Shown here: positions 27,152-36,022 of the stretch, in pieces | Position numbering within the stretch: position 1 is the first letter of the stretch | Layout: each line of letters begins with the position of its first letter | Assembly: GCF_002798405.1 (NCBI RefSeq) | Contig: NZ_PGGV01000027.1 | Coordinates: forward strand, 236,988-300,987 | Source of the DNA: Glycomyces xiaoerkulensis | Lineage (GTDB): Bacteria > Actinomycetota > Actinomycetes > Mycobacteriales > Micromonosporaceae | Reading direction: 5' to 3' | DNA length: 64,000 nucleotides | Notes under the pieces: generated by a model | The model's input: only the letters and a program-made list of their open reading frames with translations | The model's database searches: none | What the model was told of the DNA's origin: nothing | Translations under genes and position numbers: made by a program

Positions 27152-28399
27152 CTACTCGAGCGTCTGGAAGTTGTAGTCGATGTTCTCGTAGGTGTTGTCG
27201 GCCTGGTATTCGTAGATGCCGATGGTGGCGGCGGTGACGTCGCCGACCTCGGAGAACTCGACCGGGCCCGAGGCGCCGTTGTAGTCGATGTCCTCGCCGT
27301 CGGCGAGGAGGTCGACGCATTCGGAGTAGCTGGTGCACTCGGTGCCGTCGCGGCTCACCGCGACCATGTTGTCCCTGATGGTGTCGGAATCGTAGGCGTC
27401 GCCGGCGACGGCGGCCAGCGCCACCAGGAGGGTGGCGTCGTAGGACTCGGCGGCGTAGGAGAAGTCCTCGAGGTCGGGGTCGATCTCGAGCACGCGGGAT
27501 TCGAGGGCGGCGGGGTCGGCGCCGGGGAGGGTGCCCTTGGTGCCTTCGAGCATTCCCTTGGGGAAGTCGTCGCCGTAGTTGGAGAGGTTGCCGTCGACGA
27601 AGTACCAGCCCAGGTCCTGCGGGCTGAGGTTGGCTTCGACGAGTTCGGGGCCGAGGCTGGTGATCTCGTTGAAGGTGATCAGGACGACCGCGTCGGCGTC
27701 GGCTTCGGCCAGTTGGGAGACCTCGGCGGAGAACTCGGTGGCGTTGGGGTCGTAGATCTCCTTCATGACCACTTCGCCGCCGAATTCGGTGACGTTCTGT
27801 TCGACCGAGTCGGCCAGGCCGGTGCCGTAGGAGTCCTGGAGGGCGAGGATGGCTACTTGCTCGTGGCCGTCGGCGATGACCTGGTCGGCGAGGACGCGGC
27901 CTTGGAGGACGTCGGAGGGTGCGGTGCGGAAGTAGTAGTCGCCGCGTTCGTAGGTGGTGAACTCCGGGGAGGTGTTGGCCGGGGAGACCTGGACGATGCC
28001 TTCTTCGTAGAGCTTGTCGATGAATTGGAGGGAGACGCCGGAGGAGGCGGAGCCGATGATGGCCTGGACGTCTTGGGCGATGAGGGAGTCGGCGGATTGG
28101 CTGGCGATGTCGGTCTGGGTGTCGCCGGAGTCTTCGTGGATGATTTCCACGCATTCGCCGAGGACACCGCCGGCTTCGTTGATCTCTTCGATGGCGAGGT
28201 CGGCGCCTGCGAACTGGGGCGGTCCGAGGAATGCCAGTGAGCCGGTCTGGGGCAGGATCGAGCCCATGGTCAAGCCGGTGCCTTCGCAATCGCCTGAGGC
28301 GCCGGACGAGTCGTCATCGTCGGTGCCGCAGGCGGCGAGGGCGAATGCGGTGGCACCCGCCGTCGCTGTGGCCAGGAGTGCTCGGGGAAAGCGGGACAT
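27152..28399 (-). CDS. livK: Branched-chain amino acid ABC transporter substrate-binding lipoprotein
   Basis: A 415-residue lipoprotein; lipobox LAAC with Cys24. A periplasmic-binding fold type I follows: TMGSILPQTGSLAFLGPPQF, INEAGGVLGECVEIIHEDS, AIIGSASSGVSLQFID, ALQDSYGTGLADSVEQN. The ATG at 28399 has AGGAG ahead of it. It is convergent to the livHMGF genes rather than leading them, so it has its own promoter. The ligand may be an amino acid or another small polar compound such as urea or an amide. Confidence 0.9.
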   Translation of the reverse strand: MSRFPRALLATATAGATAFALAACGTDDDDSSGASGDCEGTGLTMGSILPQTGSLAFLGPPQFAGADLAIEEINEAGGVLGECVEIIHEDSGDTQTDIASQSADSLIAQDVQAIIGSASSGVSLQFIDKLYEEGIVQVSPANTSPEFTTYERGDYYFRTAPSDVLQGRVLADQVIADGHEQVAILALQDSYGTGLADSVEQNVTEFGGEVVMKEIYDPNATEFSAEVSQLAEADADAVVLITFNEITSLGPELVEANLSPQDLGWYFVDGNLSNYGDDFPKGMLEGTKGTLPGADPAALESRVLEIDPDLEDFSYAAESYDATLLVALAAVAGDAYDSDTIRDNMVAVSRDGTECTSYSECVDLLADGEDIDYNGASGPVEFSEVGDVTAATIGIYEYQADNTYENIDYNFQTLE

Positions 28400-28717
28400 G
28401 TTTTCTCCTAGGTGTGTTCGAGATGTGTTCGGTTGGTAGGAGCGGAGGTTACAGTGATCCGAAATACACCCTATGGCAGTGGGGGGATTGGGCGCCAGCG
28501 GCTGTGACCACTCCCGGTCCGATATGTGATGGCTCCGTGACCTTCTTGTCGGGGTCTTTCCTATTGGTTTTCGGGCTGGTGGGCCGGGGGTCTTCGGGGT
28601 TGCCGCGGGGGTGGGCCGGGGGTTCGGGCGTGTCGGTGGTGGTTTCCCTCGACGGGGGGAGGCGGTCGGCTCGGTGGAGGGAGGCCCGGAGGGGGTGGGG
28701 CCGCGCAGGATCGGGGC
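28400..28717. other. Intergenic region between livK and a membrane-protein gene
   Basis: About 320 bases holding the divergent starts of livK and the next gene. No RNA gene or convincing dyad is seen. The right half is G-rich on the + strand. Confidence 0.4.
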
Positions 28718-29851
28718 ATGAGCATTTCTACTGTTTCTTCTCGGTGGCCGGCCGGGGGCCGGGCGGCGGTGGCCGCTTTCGTGTGGTCGCTTACGGCGGT
28801 GGCGGTCGGTCTGTGGCAGTTGGCCGACCCGGAGGGCGGGCCTTTCGCCGATCCGGTGAGTCGGCCGGTGTTCGGGGTGCCGGCGGCGCTGCCCGATGGG
28901 TCCGGGGCCGTGGCGCTGGCCGCGGCCGGTCTGGCCGGTCTGGTGCTGGCCGGGTGGGGCCGGCGCCTGTGGCCGGTGGCCGCGGCCTTGGCGGTGGTGT
29001 TCGGGTTGGGGGTGCCCGGCACGTCGGTGATGCCGCTGGTCGGGTATTCGTGCGCGCTGCTGATGCCGGTGGCGTTGGTGGCGGCGCCGGTGCTGATCGC
29101 TCGGGGTCGGCTGGGGCGGACGCTGGCGGCCGCGGGTGTGGTCGCGGTGGTGTCGGGGCTGGTGGTCGCCGGTCCGCTGGCGCCGTCGGTGGTGGCCGGG
29201 CTCGGCCGTGAGCTGTGGTCGGGGCTGCTGGCTATTGGGTGGTACCCGCTGGCGGAGTTGTGGTCGGCGGTCGGCGGCGCGTGCTGGGCGGTGCTGGCGG
29301 TGCGCCGGTATCGGGCCCGGGGTGCGGCCGCGCCGGCTTGGGCGGCACCGGAGCGGGCCGCGAGGTGGGGCCGGGTGGCCGCTTGTGCGGCGTTCGCTTG
29401 TGCGCTGCCGTACGGGTTGACGCGGTTGACGTGGTTGACGCCGTGGCCGTTCCTGATGAGTGCCGAGGCGCTGGAGGCCGAGCCGGGGCTGCGGTTGTGG
29501 GGTCTGCTGCTGGGTGCGGCGTGTCTGGCCGGCGGGGTGCTCTGCCTGGGGTTGGCGCGGCGTTGGGGTGAGCGCTGGCCGTACTGGGTGCCGGTGCTGC
29601 GGGGTCGGCCGGTGCCTCCGCCGGTGGCGATCGTTCCGGCGTCGGTGGTGGCGTATCTGTTCACGGTGGCGGCGGTGCCGTTCGTGGTGTCGGCGTTCCG
29701 GTCGGGTCGGCCGGAGCTGGTGTGGATGTTCCCGTTCTTCGTGTGGGGGCCCGCGCTGGGGGCGGCGACGGTGGCGTATGCGGTCCGGCGGCGGGCCGGG
29801 GCCTCGGCCGGGCGGGCCGATAGCCTTGACGGCGAGGCGGTGCGGTTCTAG
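28718..29851 (+). CDS. Multi-pass membrane protein, unknown function
   Basis: A 377-residue protein with about ten hydrophobic segments (roughly residues 15-33, 62-82, 86-104, 105-125, 130-152, 160-185, 212-235, 250-275, 300-322, 333-355) and arginine-rich cytoplasmic loops. LTRLTWLTPWPFLMSAEA lies between segments. Family not recognised beyond actinobacterial integral membrane protein. It is strongly G-rich on the coding strand. It precedes the PfkB kinase gene by 43 bases, but no functional link is visible. Confidence 0.65.
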   Translation: MSISTVSSRWPAGGRAAVAAFVWSLTAVAVGLWQLADPEGGPFADPVSRPVFGVPAALPDGSGAVALAAAGLAGLVLAGWGRRLWPVAAALAVVFGLGVPGTSVMPLVGYSCALLMPVALVAAPVLIARGRLGRTLAAAGVVAVVSGLVVAGPLAPSVVAGLGRELWSGLLAIGWYPLAELWSAVGGACWAVLAVRRYRARGAAAPAWAAPERAARWGRVAACAAFACALPYGLTRLTWLTPWPFLMSAEALEAEPGLRLWGLLLGAACLAGGVLCLGLARRWGERWPYWVPVLRGRPVPPPVAIVPASVVAYLFTVAAVPFVVSAFRSGRPELVWMFPFFVWGPALGAATVAYAVRRRAGASAGRADSLDGEAVRF

Positions 29852-29894
29852 CGGTCTCGGTTCTACGCATGCACAGTGCAGGGGTGGTGGGTTG

Positions 29895-30824
29895 ATGCTC
29901 GATATCCTGGTGGCCGGCGGCGTCGGCGTCGACACGATCGTCCGGGTGCCGCAGATCAAGGCCTTCGGCGGCGACAGCCTGAGTGTGGAGCCGATCCGCG
30001 ACTACGTCGCCCACACCGGCAACGGGGTCTCGCTCGGTTGCCTGCGCCTGGGGATGCGCACCAGGTTCATCGACTACATCGGTGAGGACGAGCAGGGCGC
30101 GATGATTCTGCGCCACTATCGGGACCAGGGCCTGGACTTCCGGCACCTGGTTTCGGAGCGGGGCACGTCGCGCTCGGTCAACCTGGTGGACGATGCCGGT
30201 CGCCGCTTCTCCTTCTACGACGGGCGTCACGCGCCCGATCTGCGCCTGCCGCCGGAGTTCTACCGTCCGCATCAGGCCGGGGCCGCGCACCTCCACATCG
30301 GGGTCTCCGGCGTCACCCGCTCCATGCTCGGCGACCTGCCGGAGGGCGCCACCGTCTCGACCGATCTGCACGCCTGGGACGGCGAGGCCGAGCACCAGAG
30401 GGCCTACGCCCTCGCCGCCGACATCGTGTTCGTGTCCACGGTCAAGCTCGGCGGCGCCCGCGAGCGGGTAATGCGCTGGATCCTCGACAACGGCCGGGCC
30501 TCGCTGGTGGTCGCCACCGCCGGCGAGCAAGGCGGCTACTACCTCGAACGCGGCGGCGAGACGGTCCCCTACGCCGCGATCGACCCGGTCGCCGAGCTCG
30601 CCGGCGCCGTCCCCGAATGGTCCTCGTGGCGGCCGGTCGACTCCAACGGCGCCGGCGACGCCTTCGTCTCGGGGTTCCTGTGGGCGCGAGGCCGCGGCGA
30701 CGGCCTGGGGGCGGCGATCGACGCCGGCCGCGTCGCCGGCGCCTTCGCCTGCCGCAAGGAGGGCACGCACTCGGAGTTCATCGACCGGCCGCTGCTGGAG
30801 GCGAGCCTGGCGGCGCTGCGCTAA
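29895..30824 (+). CDS. PfkB family carbohydrate kinase
   Basis: A 309-residue ribokinase-family kinase. Signature DSNGAGDAFVSGFL with catalytic Asp255; the N-terminal region is GGVGVDTIVRVPQIKAFGGD, and NGVSLGCLRLGMRTRFIDYIGEDEQG matches the substrate-side motif. The sugar cannot be named. The ribosome site is poor (GGTGGTGGG). Its TAA stop lies in the left copy of a 179-base direct repeat and overlaps, on the other strand, the stop codon of the duplicated membrane-protein gene end. Confidence 0.88.
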   Translation: MLDILVAGGVGVDTIVRVPQIKAFGGDSLSVEPIRDYVAHTGNGVSLGCLRLGMRTRFIDYIGEDEQGAMILRHYRDQGLDFRHLVSERGTSRSVNLVDDAGRRFSFYDGRHAPDLRLPPEFYRPHQAGAAHLHIGVSGVTRSMLGDLPEGATVSTDLHAWDGEAEHQRAYALAADIVFVSTVKLGGARERVMRWILDNGRASLVVATAGEQGGYYLERGGETVPYAAIDPVAELAGAVPEWSSWRPVDSNGAGDAFVSGFLWARGRGDGLGAAIDAGRVAGAFACRKEGTHSEFIDRPLLEASLAALR

Positions 30825-30996
30825 CCCGTGTCGCCGGCCCGGCTCCTGGTCATGGCTTTGGCGCGGGCCATGACGTCGTCGAACGGGGACGGCTCGGAGG
30901 ACTCCGCCGAGACGCTGCCGCCGCGGTCGGGCTGGACGACCAGCATGAAGGCCGTGCCGACCAGCGCGGCGACGATCGGGGCACCCAGGCCGATCT
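30818..30996. repeat. Left copy of 179-base direct repeat flanking an inserted island
   Basis: Nearly identical to 33908-34086 (three substitutions seen), same orientation, spaced 3090 bases. It contains the last 57 codons of the reverse-strand membrane-protein gene that is complete only at the right copy. Confidence 0.9.
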
Positions 30997-31156
30997 TTTG
31001 ACGAAGACTCAGTATCGATTTCTCGCGCGCCCCGAGGAGCCCGAAAGGCTCGAGGGAGGCCAACTGGCCACCCCCGAGCCCCAGAAGTTCACTCTTGGTC
31101 GACCGGGGAGGAAACCGGTGAGACTGGTTCGGCCGGCGGTGCGTCACCGCTGTCAC
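30821..31156 (-). pseudogene. Duplicated 3' end of the membrane-protein gene, fused to island sequence
   Basis: The last 57 residues (GLGAPIVAALVGTAFMLV ... AKAMTRSRAGDTG) match the end of the protein encoded at 33911-35077 except for the motif SRA versus NRG near the end. Upstream residues come from unrelated island sequence. It is a remnant or chance fusion rather than a working gene. Confidence 0.7.
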
Positions 31157-31265
31157 CTGCTGACCATTGCGCCATGATCACTCCGATCAGGATCACCACC
31201 GCCATCACCCCTAGGATTCCGAGGATCACTCCTATTATGACGGTCATGGTAGTGGGTTTCTTCAT
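31089..31265 (-). CDS. Small single-pass membrane protein in island
   Basis: 58 residues: a short basic start (MKKPTTMT), one long hydrophobic segment (about 8-33), and an acidic Pro/Ser tail. GAAGGG precedes the ATG at 31265. It lies 41 bases downstream of the secreted-protein gene on the same strand, so the two may be co-transcribed. Family not recognised. Confidence 0.5.
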   Translation of the reverse strand: MKKPTTMTVIIGVILGILGVMAVVILIGVIMAQWSAGDSGDAPPAEPVSPVSSPVDQE

Positions 31266-31306
31266 CGCCGATTCCCTTCTCACCTCATAGCTTCCCCGTA
31301 GATTCG

Positions 31307-31990
31307 CTACGAACCCCCGAGTTTAGTTACGCCGCCGTCTCCCTGGAATTGGTACTCAAGCCACCCGGTATGGTCAGACACACAGCTGCCCCAGATTGGG
31401 TTCCACGCAGGGCACAGATGGTAACTAGTCTTGACTTCGTAAACGTTCCATCCATCGCCGAAGTTTGTTGAGTTGTCGCATCCGAGGAACTCGTAGGTCG
31501 GATATCCTCCATCGGTGCCCCAGCAATTGGAACTATCGTAGGTCACCCAGTCGCCGTCGCCACACCACGTAACGTCTGTCTGCCCGTAGAGGTCGGGGTC
31601 TGTGTCTCCGTACCAGAACGAGTAATCCCAGCATGAGGCGGCTTGGGCGCCGGTGGTTGAGAAGTCGCTGATCCGGGTTGGAGTGAGGATCTCGGTTTCG
31701 GAGAGCAACCTCGGGGTTTGGGACCGGTAGTGCTCCATGTCGACGTAGCGGTCGAGTCCCCGTTCCAGGACCTCTTCTGCGGAGAGCACACGAACGCTGT
31801 TCGCCGCCCCAGACTCGCCGGTCCAGGTAATGGTGGTTGCCGAGTCATCTGGTCCATCGGGTCCAGCGCTGGCCGTGGCTCCTTGAGCAGGGGCCCAGGC
31901 AACCGCGATGCCGAGGAGTACGGCGAATAGGAACCGAATCGGTTTCGATGGACGACTGCGGCTTCTGAGTTGATCAACGCTTGTTGACAC
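31307..31990 (-). CDS. Secreted Cys/Trp-rich protein, unknown function
   Basis: 227 residues from a GTG at 31990 with GGAAAGGA ahead of it. A signal peptide (about 1-42, ending ATASA) is followed by a Thr/Ser region and a C-terminal domain from about 125 with six or more Cys and many Trp/Tyr (SCWDYSFWYGDTDPDLYG, NCWGTDGGYPTYEFLGC, YHLCPAWNPIWGSC), suggesting a disulphide-bonded extracellular fold. Lower GC than the core genes. No family recognised; island location suggests acquired function. Confidence 0.65.
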   Translation of the reverse strand: MSTSVDQLRSRSRPSKPIRFLFAVLLGIAVAWAPAQGATASAGPDGPDDSATTITWTGESGAANSVRVLSAEEVLERGLDRYVDMEHYRSQTPRLLSETEILTPTRISDFSTTGAQAASCWDYSFWYGDTDPDLYGQTDVTWCGDGDWVTYDSSNCWGTDGGYPTYEFLGCDNSTNFGDGWNVYEVKTSYHLCPAWNPIWGSCVSDHTGWLEYQFQGDGGVTKLGGS

Positions 31991-32199
31991 TGTTGTCCTT
32001 TCCGGCAGGTCAACACGAGGCTGGTATCCTCGACGGAGCCGGGAGTCGTGATGGCACTGCCTTCCTTTTTCTCGGTCTTGATTGCCTGGCGCGATGTGGA
32101 CCTTCAATCCTCGCGCCAGGCCCTTCCGTTCGACATCCTGATGCCGGTATCTCGATCATCCAGGTCTGCGTGTCCGTTTGGCAAGAGCCACAGTCGATG

Positions 32200-32790
32200 T
32201 TGACGTGATCTCGTCAGGTCATGGCGGGATGTCGTCATCAAGCTCGATTCTTCGTGTCTCGGCCGGTCCCGGCGCGCGTGGCGAGCGTGAGTACGACTGG
32301 GCTTGGGCCACGGTCTCGAACTTCGGCGATGTCCCGGTCGGGTTCGCTTGGACCCTGCTGGCCCGCCGCTCCATCGAGGACCCGACCGATATCGCCTACC
32401 ATCTGTGTTTTCATCCCGACTCGGTCGAGCAGGAGGAGGTCGTGCGGGTCGCCGGGGCCAGGTGGGCGATCGAGGAGTGCTTCCAAGCTGCGAAGAACGA
32501 GTGCGGGCTCGACCACTACCAGGTACGGAAATGGAACGGCTGGTACCGGCACATCACCATCGCGATGCTCGCCCACGCCTTCCTCACCGCGACCGCCGCC
32601 TCGGACCCAAAAGCCCACGCGGGCTGGGAAACGTCACAGTCCCCGAGATCCGTCGTCTCCTGGCGACAGTGCTCCACCCCGCCCGCACCCTCGAATAAGC
32701 CCTGGCCGCCTCCCGGTGGAGACTGCGACACCAAACCCGCGCACGCCAATCGCACTACCAGCAGAAACGCAAGGCCCATAACGGATTACG
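32200..32790 (+). pseudogene. IS701-family transposase remnant
   Basis: The C-terminal third of a DDE transposase: LLARRSIEDPTDIAYHLCFHP, RVAGARWAIEECFQAAKNEC with the catalytic Glu, then DHYQVRKWNGWYRHITIAML. The N-terminal part is absent, and a frameshift near 32620 puts the family end (VPEIRRLLATVL) in another frame, followed by a stop. Not functional. Confidence 0.8.
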
Positions 32791-33133
32791 GCTGCCATGA
32801 TAGCGGGCCGCTCGCGAGTGCGGCCAGCATCCGATCGATCTTCGAGTCCGGCCAGACTCCTAACCTGGCGCCGTGTGGTAGTGGTAGCGCATCCGCTCTA
32901 CATCGGTGAATCCAGTCGCGCCCATCGCGATCGCGCACGCGATTCAGACCAACACATCTCGTCCGGTCGACCCATGACGCTACCGGCGAATCGGCCATCC
33001 TAGCAGTCAGTGCCCTGGTCAGGCCGCATTTGTCGACGGCCGTCCGTAGCAAAACCACCCGGCCGTCGCCGACCGGGCCTTTCCCCGATACCTCCACGCC
33101 CAACTCACGCGCCCAGCCGCTACGATGCACCAA
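32786..33133 (-). pseudogene. N-terminal fragment of an IS1380-like transposase
   Basis: Residues near the start (GDGRVVLLRTAVDKCGLTRAL) resemble the N-terminus of IS1380-family transposases; downstream the family pattern is lost, consistent with frameshifts, and the catalytic domain is missing. Family assignment is from pattern recall only. Confidence 0.5.
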
Positions 33134-33271
33134 GAAGGTCCCCCGTCTTCTCGCGAGTTCGTGTTCTAGACACTTACGTCTTCGCAGGTGAAGGGGCGCT
33201 CTTCATTATCGGAGCCAGCTAAAGAAATTGCAGCTCTGAGTAACCATGGCCAGGTTTGCCTACTTCGTTCG

Positions 33272-33526
33272 TCACTTGCCGCGCTTCGGAAGATGTTCGT
33301 CTCGCAGAATACCTGCAGCATAGGCCTTCGCACCGAGAGCGGTTTGGTTTGAGGCACCGAGCTTCCGTGCGGCTCTCGAGACGTCGCGCTCCACCGTGCT
33401 GGGTGACACAAATATGCGATCTGCGATCTGCTCGTAGCTGAGGCCATGGGCCATCAACACCAGGATGTGGTGCTGGCGTCTCGTCATCAGGCATTCAGTG
33501 AGGTGGTCGTATGACCTCTCGTCCAT
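33272..33526 (-). CDS. Single-domain LuxR/GerE-type DNA-binding protein
   Basis: About 84 residues from the ATG at 33526 (MDERSYDHLTECLMTRRQ); the frame is open to 33601. The domain is a GerE helix-turn-helix: RRQHHILVLMAHGLSYEQIA, FVSPSTVERDVSRAARKLGA. No receiver or sensor domain. The variant ERDVSRA replaces the usual VKxHxxN. It lies in the lower-GC island and could regulate the island genes. Confidence 0.7.
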   Translation of the reverse strand: MDERSYDHLTECLMTRRQHHILVLMAHGLSYEQIADRIFVSPSTVERDVSRAARKLGASNQTALGAKAYAAGILRDEHLPKRGK

Positions 33527-33601
33527 CGGCTTGTCCTCGGGGTTCGCCGACGCTCCAGGAGGAGGAGTACATTTCGGGCCAAGGCTATCAAAATCATGCA
33601 C

Positions 33602-33907
33602 TCAGCGTGGGACTCCGAGTTCGGAGCGAGCAGAGTTCAACGCTGGATGGTTTCATTGCGGCGGCTTCACAAGTAGATTGCTGTAAGTGAGGTTCATACT
33701 ACCTGCAGCAATGTCCCCGAAACGGTTTTGGCGACGGCCGACGATGAGATCCTCTGCGCCATAATGGTACCACTCGGGTATACAGTGGCTCTTCTTCACA
33801 AGCTCGTTGCGCCAGATGGGTTTCGAATGCAAATCGTGTCACATAGCGTTGCACACTGCCAGTAAATCGGTTTTGACATCCACACCTGAGCTAACTGAAC
33901 GGCATTG
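33602..33907. other. Lower-GC non-coding stretch at the right edge of the island
   Basis: No supported ORF, RNA or repeat is seen. Base composition is clearly lower in GC than the flanking genes. Confidence 0.4.
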
Positions 33908-34086
33908 GCGCTAACCCGTGTCGCCGCCCCGGTTCCTGGTCATGGCTTTGGCGCGGGCCATGACGTCGTCGAACGGGGACGGCTCGGAGGACTCCGCCGA
34001 GACACTGCCGCCGCGGTCGGGCTGGACGACCAGCATGAAGGCCGTGCCGACCAGCGCGGCGACGATCGGGGCACCCAGGCCGATCT
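33908..34086. repeat. Right copy of 179-base direct repeat
   Basis: Matches 30818-30996. This copy is the native 3' end of the reverse-strand membrane-protein gene, which continues to 35077. Confidence 0.9.
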
Positions 34087-35077
34087 CGGGCGCCGGCCAG
34101 ATGCCGGTCGCCCCGCCGGTGACGATGAAGTACGCGGCCCAGACCGGGACGGCCCAGCCGGCCGCGAAGGTGATCAGGTCGCGGCGGCGTCGCAGGTCCG
34201 GGCGCACCAGCCAGGTGAGGAAGTCGGCCCAGGCGCCCGAGGCGAGGAACAGCCAGGCGTAGCCGTCGTTGGCGAAGCCTTCGGAGGCGGCGGCCATGAT
34301 CGCCGGGTAGGCGAACGCGACGGTGAAGAACCCCGGCGGGACGCCGAACCGTCCGGTGACGATCAGGACGAGTGCCAGGACCGCGACGGTGGTGAACATG
34401 ATGGCGGCCACCGGGAACGAGGCGAATTCCGGTCCGCGCAGGGCGAGGGCGGTCTCCAGCGGTGTCTGCGCGAAGGCCACGAGGTAGCCGAGGAACAGCA
34501 CCACCGCGCCGAAGGCGAACCCGAGCGACAGGGCCGGGGCGGCGAACCGGACGAACGGCGAGACCGGTTCGGGTTCGGCGCCGAGGCCGGCGCGGCGCCA
34601 GGCCGACAGCCAGGGGGCGAGGACGACGAGGATGCCGCCGACCGCGAGGCCGAGGTGGGAGGGGCTGAACAGGATGTCGAGGCTCTCCTCCACGCCCAGC
34701 AGTTGGTGCCAGAGCATGTCGCCCAGGCCGGAGACGATGAACAGGGGGGCGCCGATCACGGCGGGGCCGTAGCCGTGGGGCACGGCGGCCTTGCCGGTGC
34801 GGCCGTCGCCGCGGTGGGCACGGTACATCAGGTAGGCGATCCAGGCGGCGGTGGCGAGGAATCCGGTGTAGAACGCCAGGTGCCACCAGGTGAAGAAGCC
34901 CTCGGCCCATTCGCGGGCGTGCGCGTTGGTGTCGAGGACGAGACCGCCGAAGAACCACGCCGACAGCGCGGCGGTGATGAGGTCTTGGCGCCAGGCGGCG
35001 AAGGGGCGGGGCTGTCCGGAGTCCTTCAAGAGGTGCATCTGGTACTCCAGAAATCGGTCCAGGGGGGTGATGGCCAT
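33911..35077 (-). CDS. Multi-pass membrane protein, unknown function
   Basis: 388 residues with about ten hydrophobic segments, e.g. WWHLAFYTGFLATAAWIAYL and GPAVIGAPLFIVSGLGDMLW, plus several conserved-looking His/Trp positions (WHLAF, DMLWHQLLGVEE, SPSHLGLAVGG). The layout recalls membrane metal-centre proteins, but no family is assigned. The ATG at 35077 is chosen (GATGAGG upstream); an in-frame start at 35092 exists. Its last 57 codons are duplicated 3.1 kb away at the far edge of an inserted island. Confidence 0.7.
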   Translation of the reverse strand: MAITPLDRFLEYQMHLLKDSGQPRPFAAWRQDLITAALSAWFFGGLVLDTNAHAREWAEGFFTWWHLAFYTGFLATAAWIAYLMYRAHRGDGRTGKAAVPHGYGPAVIGAPLFIVSGLGDMLWHQLLGVEESLDILFSPSHLGLAVGGILVVLAPWLSAWRRAGLGAEPEPVSPFVRFAAPALSLGFAFGAVVLFLGYLVAFAQTPLETALALRGPEFASFPVAAIMFTTVAVLALVLIVTGRFGVPPGFFTVAFAYPAIMAAASEGFANDGYAWLFLASGAWADFLTWLVRPDLRRRRDLITFAAGWAVPVWAAYFIVTGGATGIWPAPEIGLGAPIVAALVGTAFMLVVQPDRGGSVSAESSEPSPFDDVMARAKAMTRNRGGDTG

Positions 35078-35113
35078 GACCTCATCATGGCGCATCGCCA
35101 CCAGTGGCGCGAA

Positions 35114-35947
35114 TCAGGCTCCCTCGACGAAACGGACCAGGAACAGGTGGGGCCAGAGTTTCCCGGTGATGTAGTACTCGCCTTCGTTTTCGGCGGCGGC
35201 GATGCCGTTGAGCACGTCGGCCGGGCCGGCCTCGTCGTCGGTGAGCAGACCGGAGGCGTCCACGACCGCGCCGACCCGACCCGAGTCGGGGTCGATGCGG
35301 ACGATCCGGTCGGTCTGCCAGACGTTGGCCCAGACTTGGCCGCCGACGCATTCGAGCTCGTTGATCTGGGTGAGCTCCTCGCCGTCGAGCGTGACCGCCA
35401 CCGTGCCGTGCGCTTCGAACGTCTCGGGGTCCCGGAAGGTGAGCGTGTCCGAGCCGTCGCTCATGACCAGCCGTTCACCGTCGTGGCACAGCCCCCAGCC
35501 CTCGCCTTCGTAGTCGACGGTCTCGACCGGCTCGAGCGTGTCGAGGTCGCGCCGGTAGGCGAGGCCCGCCTGCCAGGTGATCTGCCAGACGGCGTCGTCG
35601 GTGAGGGTGAGCCCTTCGCCGAACTCGTCGGACGGGAGCTGCTGCACGGACAGGACCTCGCCGGTGCCGGGCTCGACGAGGCGGACGTCCGAGGAGCCGT
35701 ACTGCCCGGTGCTCTCGTAGAGGACGCCGTCGCGCAGCTCCAGCCCCTGGGTGAAGGCGTCCCGGTCGTGGTCGAAGGTCTCCAGGACCTCCACTGTGAG
35801 CCGCTGCGCCTCGTCGCCGCCGGACCGGTCGGGCGATTCGTCGTCGCCGTCGGCTTCGGCGTCGGCGGTGCCGCAGCCGGCCAGGACCGCCAGCGCCGCG
35901 AGGGCGGCGGCCGCCGGTGCTCGTCTCTGATCGAACACTGAACTCAT
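35114..35947 (-). CDS. Glutaminyl-peptide cyclotransferase-like lipoprotein
   Basis: A 277-residue lipoprotein; lipobox LAGC with Cys25, then an acidic linker. The remainder is a five-bladed beta-propeller of the plant-type glutamine cyclotransferase family: DAFTQGLELRDGVLYESTGQYG, ITWQAGLAYRRD, EGWGLCHDG, INELECVGGQVWANVWQTD, NGIAAAENEGEYYITGKLWP. Such enzymes convert N-terminal Gln to pyroglutamate outside the cell. It lies 36 bases upstream of the membrane-protein gene on the same strand. Confidence 0.88.
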   Translation of the reverse strand: MSSVFDQRRAPAAAALAALAVLAGCGTADAEADGDDESPDRSGGDEAQRLTVEVLETFDHDRDAFTQGLELRDGVLYESTGQYGSSDVRLVEPGTGEVLSVQQLPSDEFGEGLTLTDDAVWQITWQAGLAYRRDLDTLEPVETVDYEGEGWGLCHDGERLVMSDGSDTLTFRDPETFEAHGTVAVTLDGEELTQINELECVGGQVWANVWQTDRIVRIDPDSGRVGAVVDASGLLTDDEAGPADVLNGIAAAENEGEYYITGKLWPHLFLVRFVEGA

Positions 35948-36022
35948 CTCCAGGTGGTTTCAGGCGTCGTTCCGTACCGTACTGGGGAAGACAAACCGGG
36001 GCAAGCGGCGGTTCTGGGCCCT

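Noticed and set aside
30998..31088. Possible ISL3-type transposase fragment (forward-strand LTKTQYRFLARPEEPERLEG)
   Set aside because: Resemblance to the family is slight and too short to support; it is treated as unassigned island sequence.
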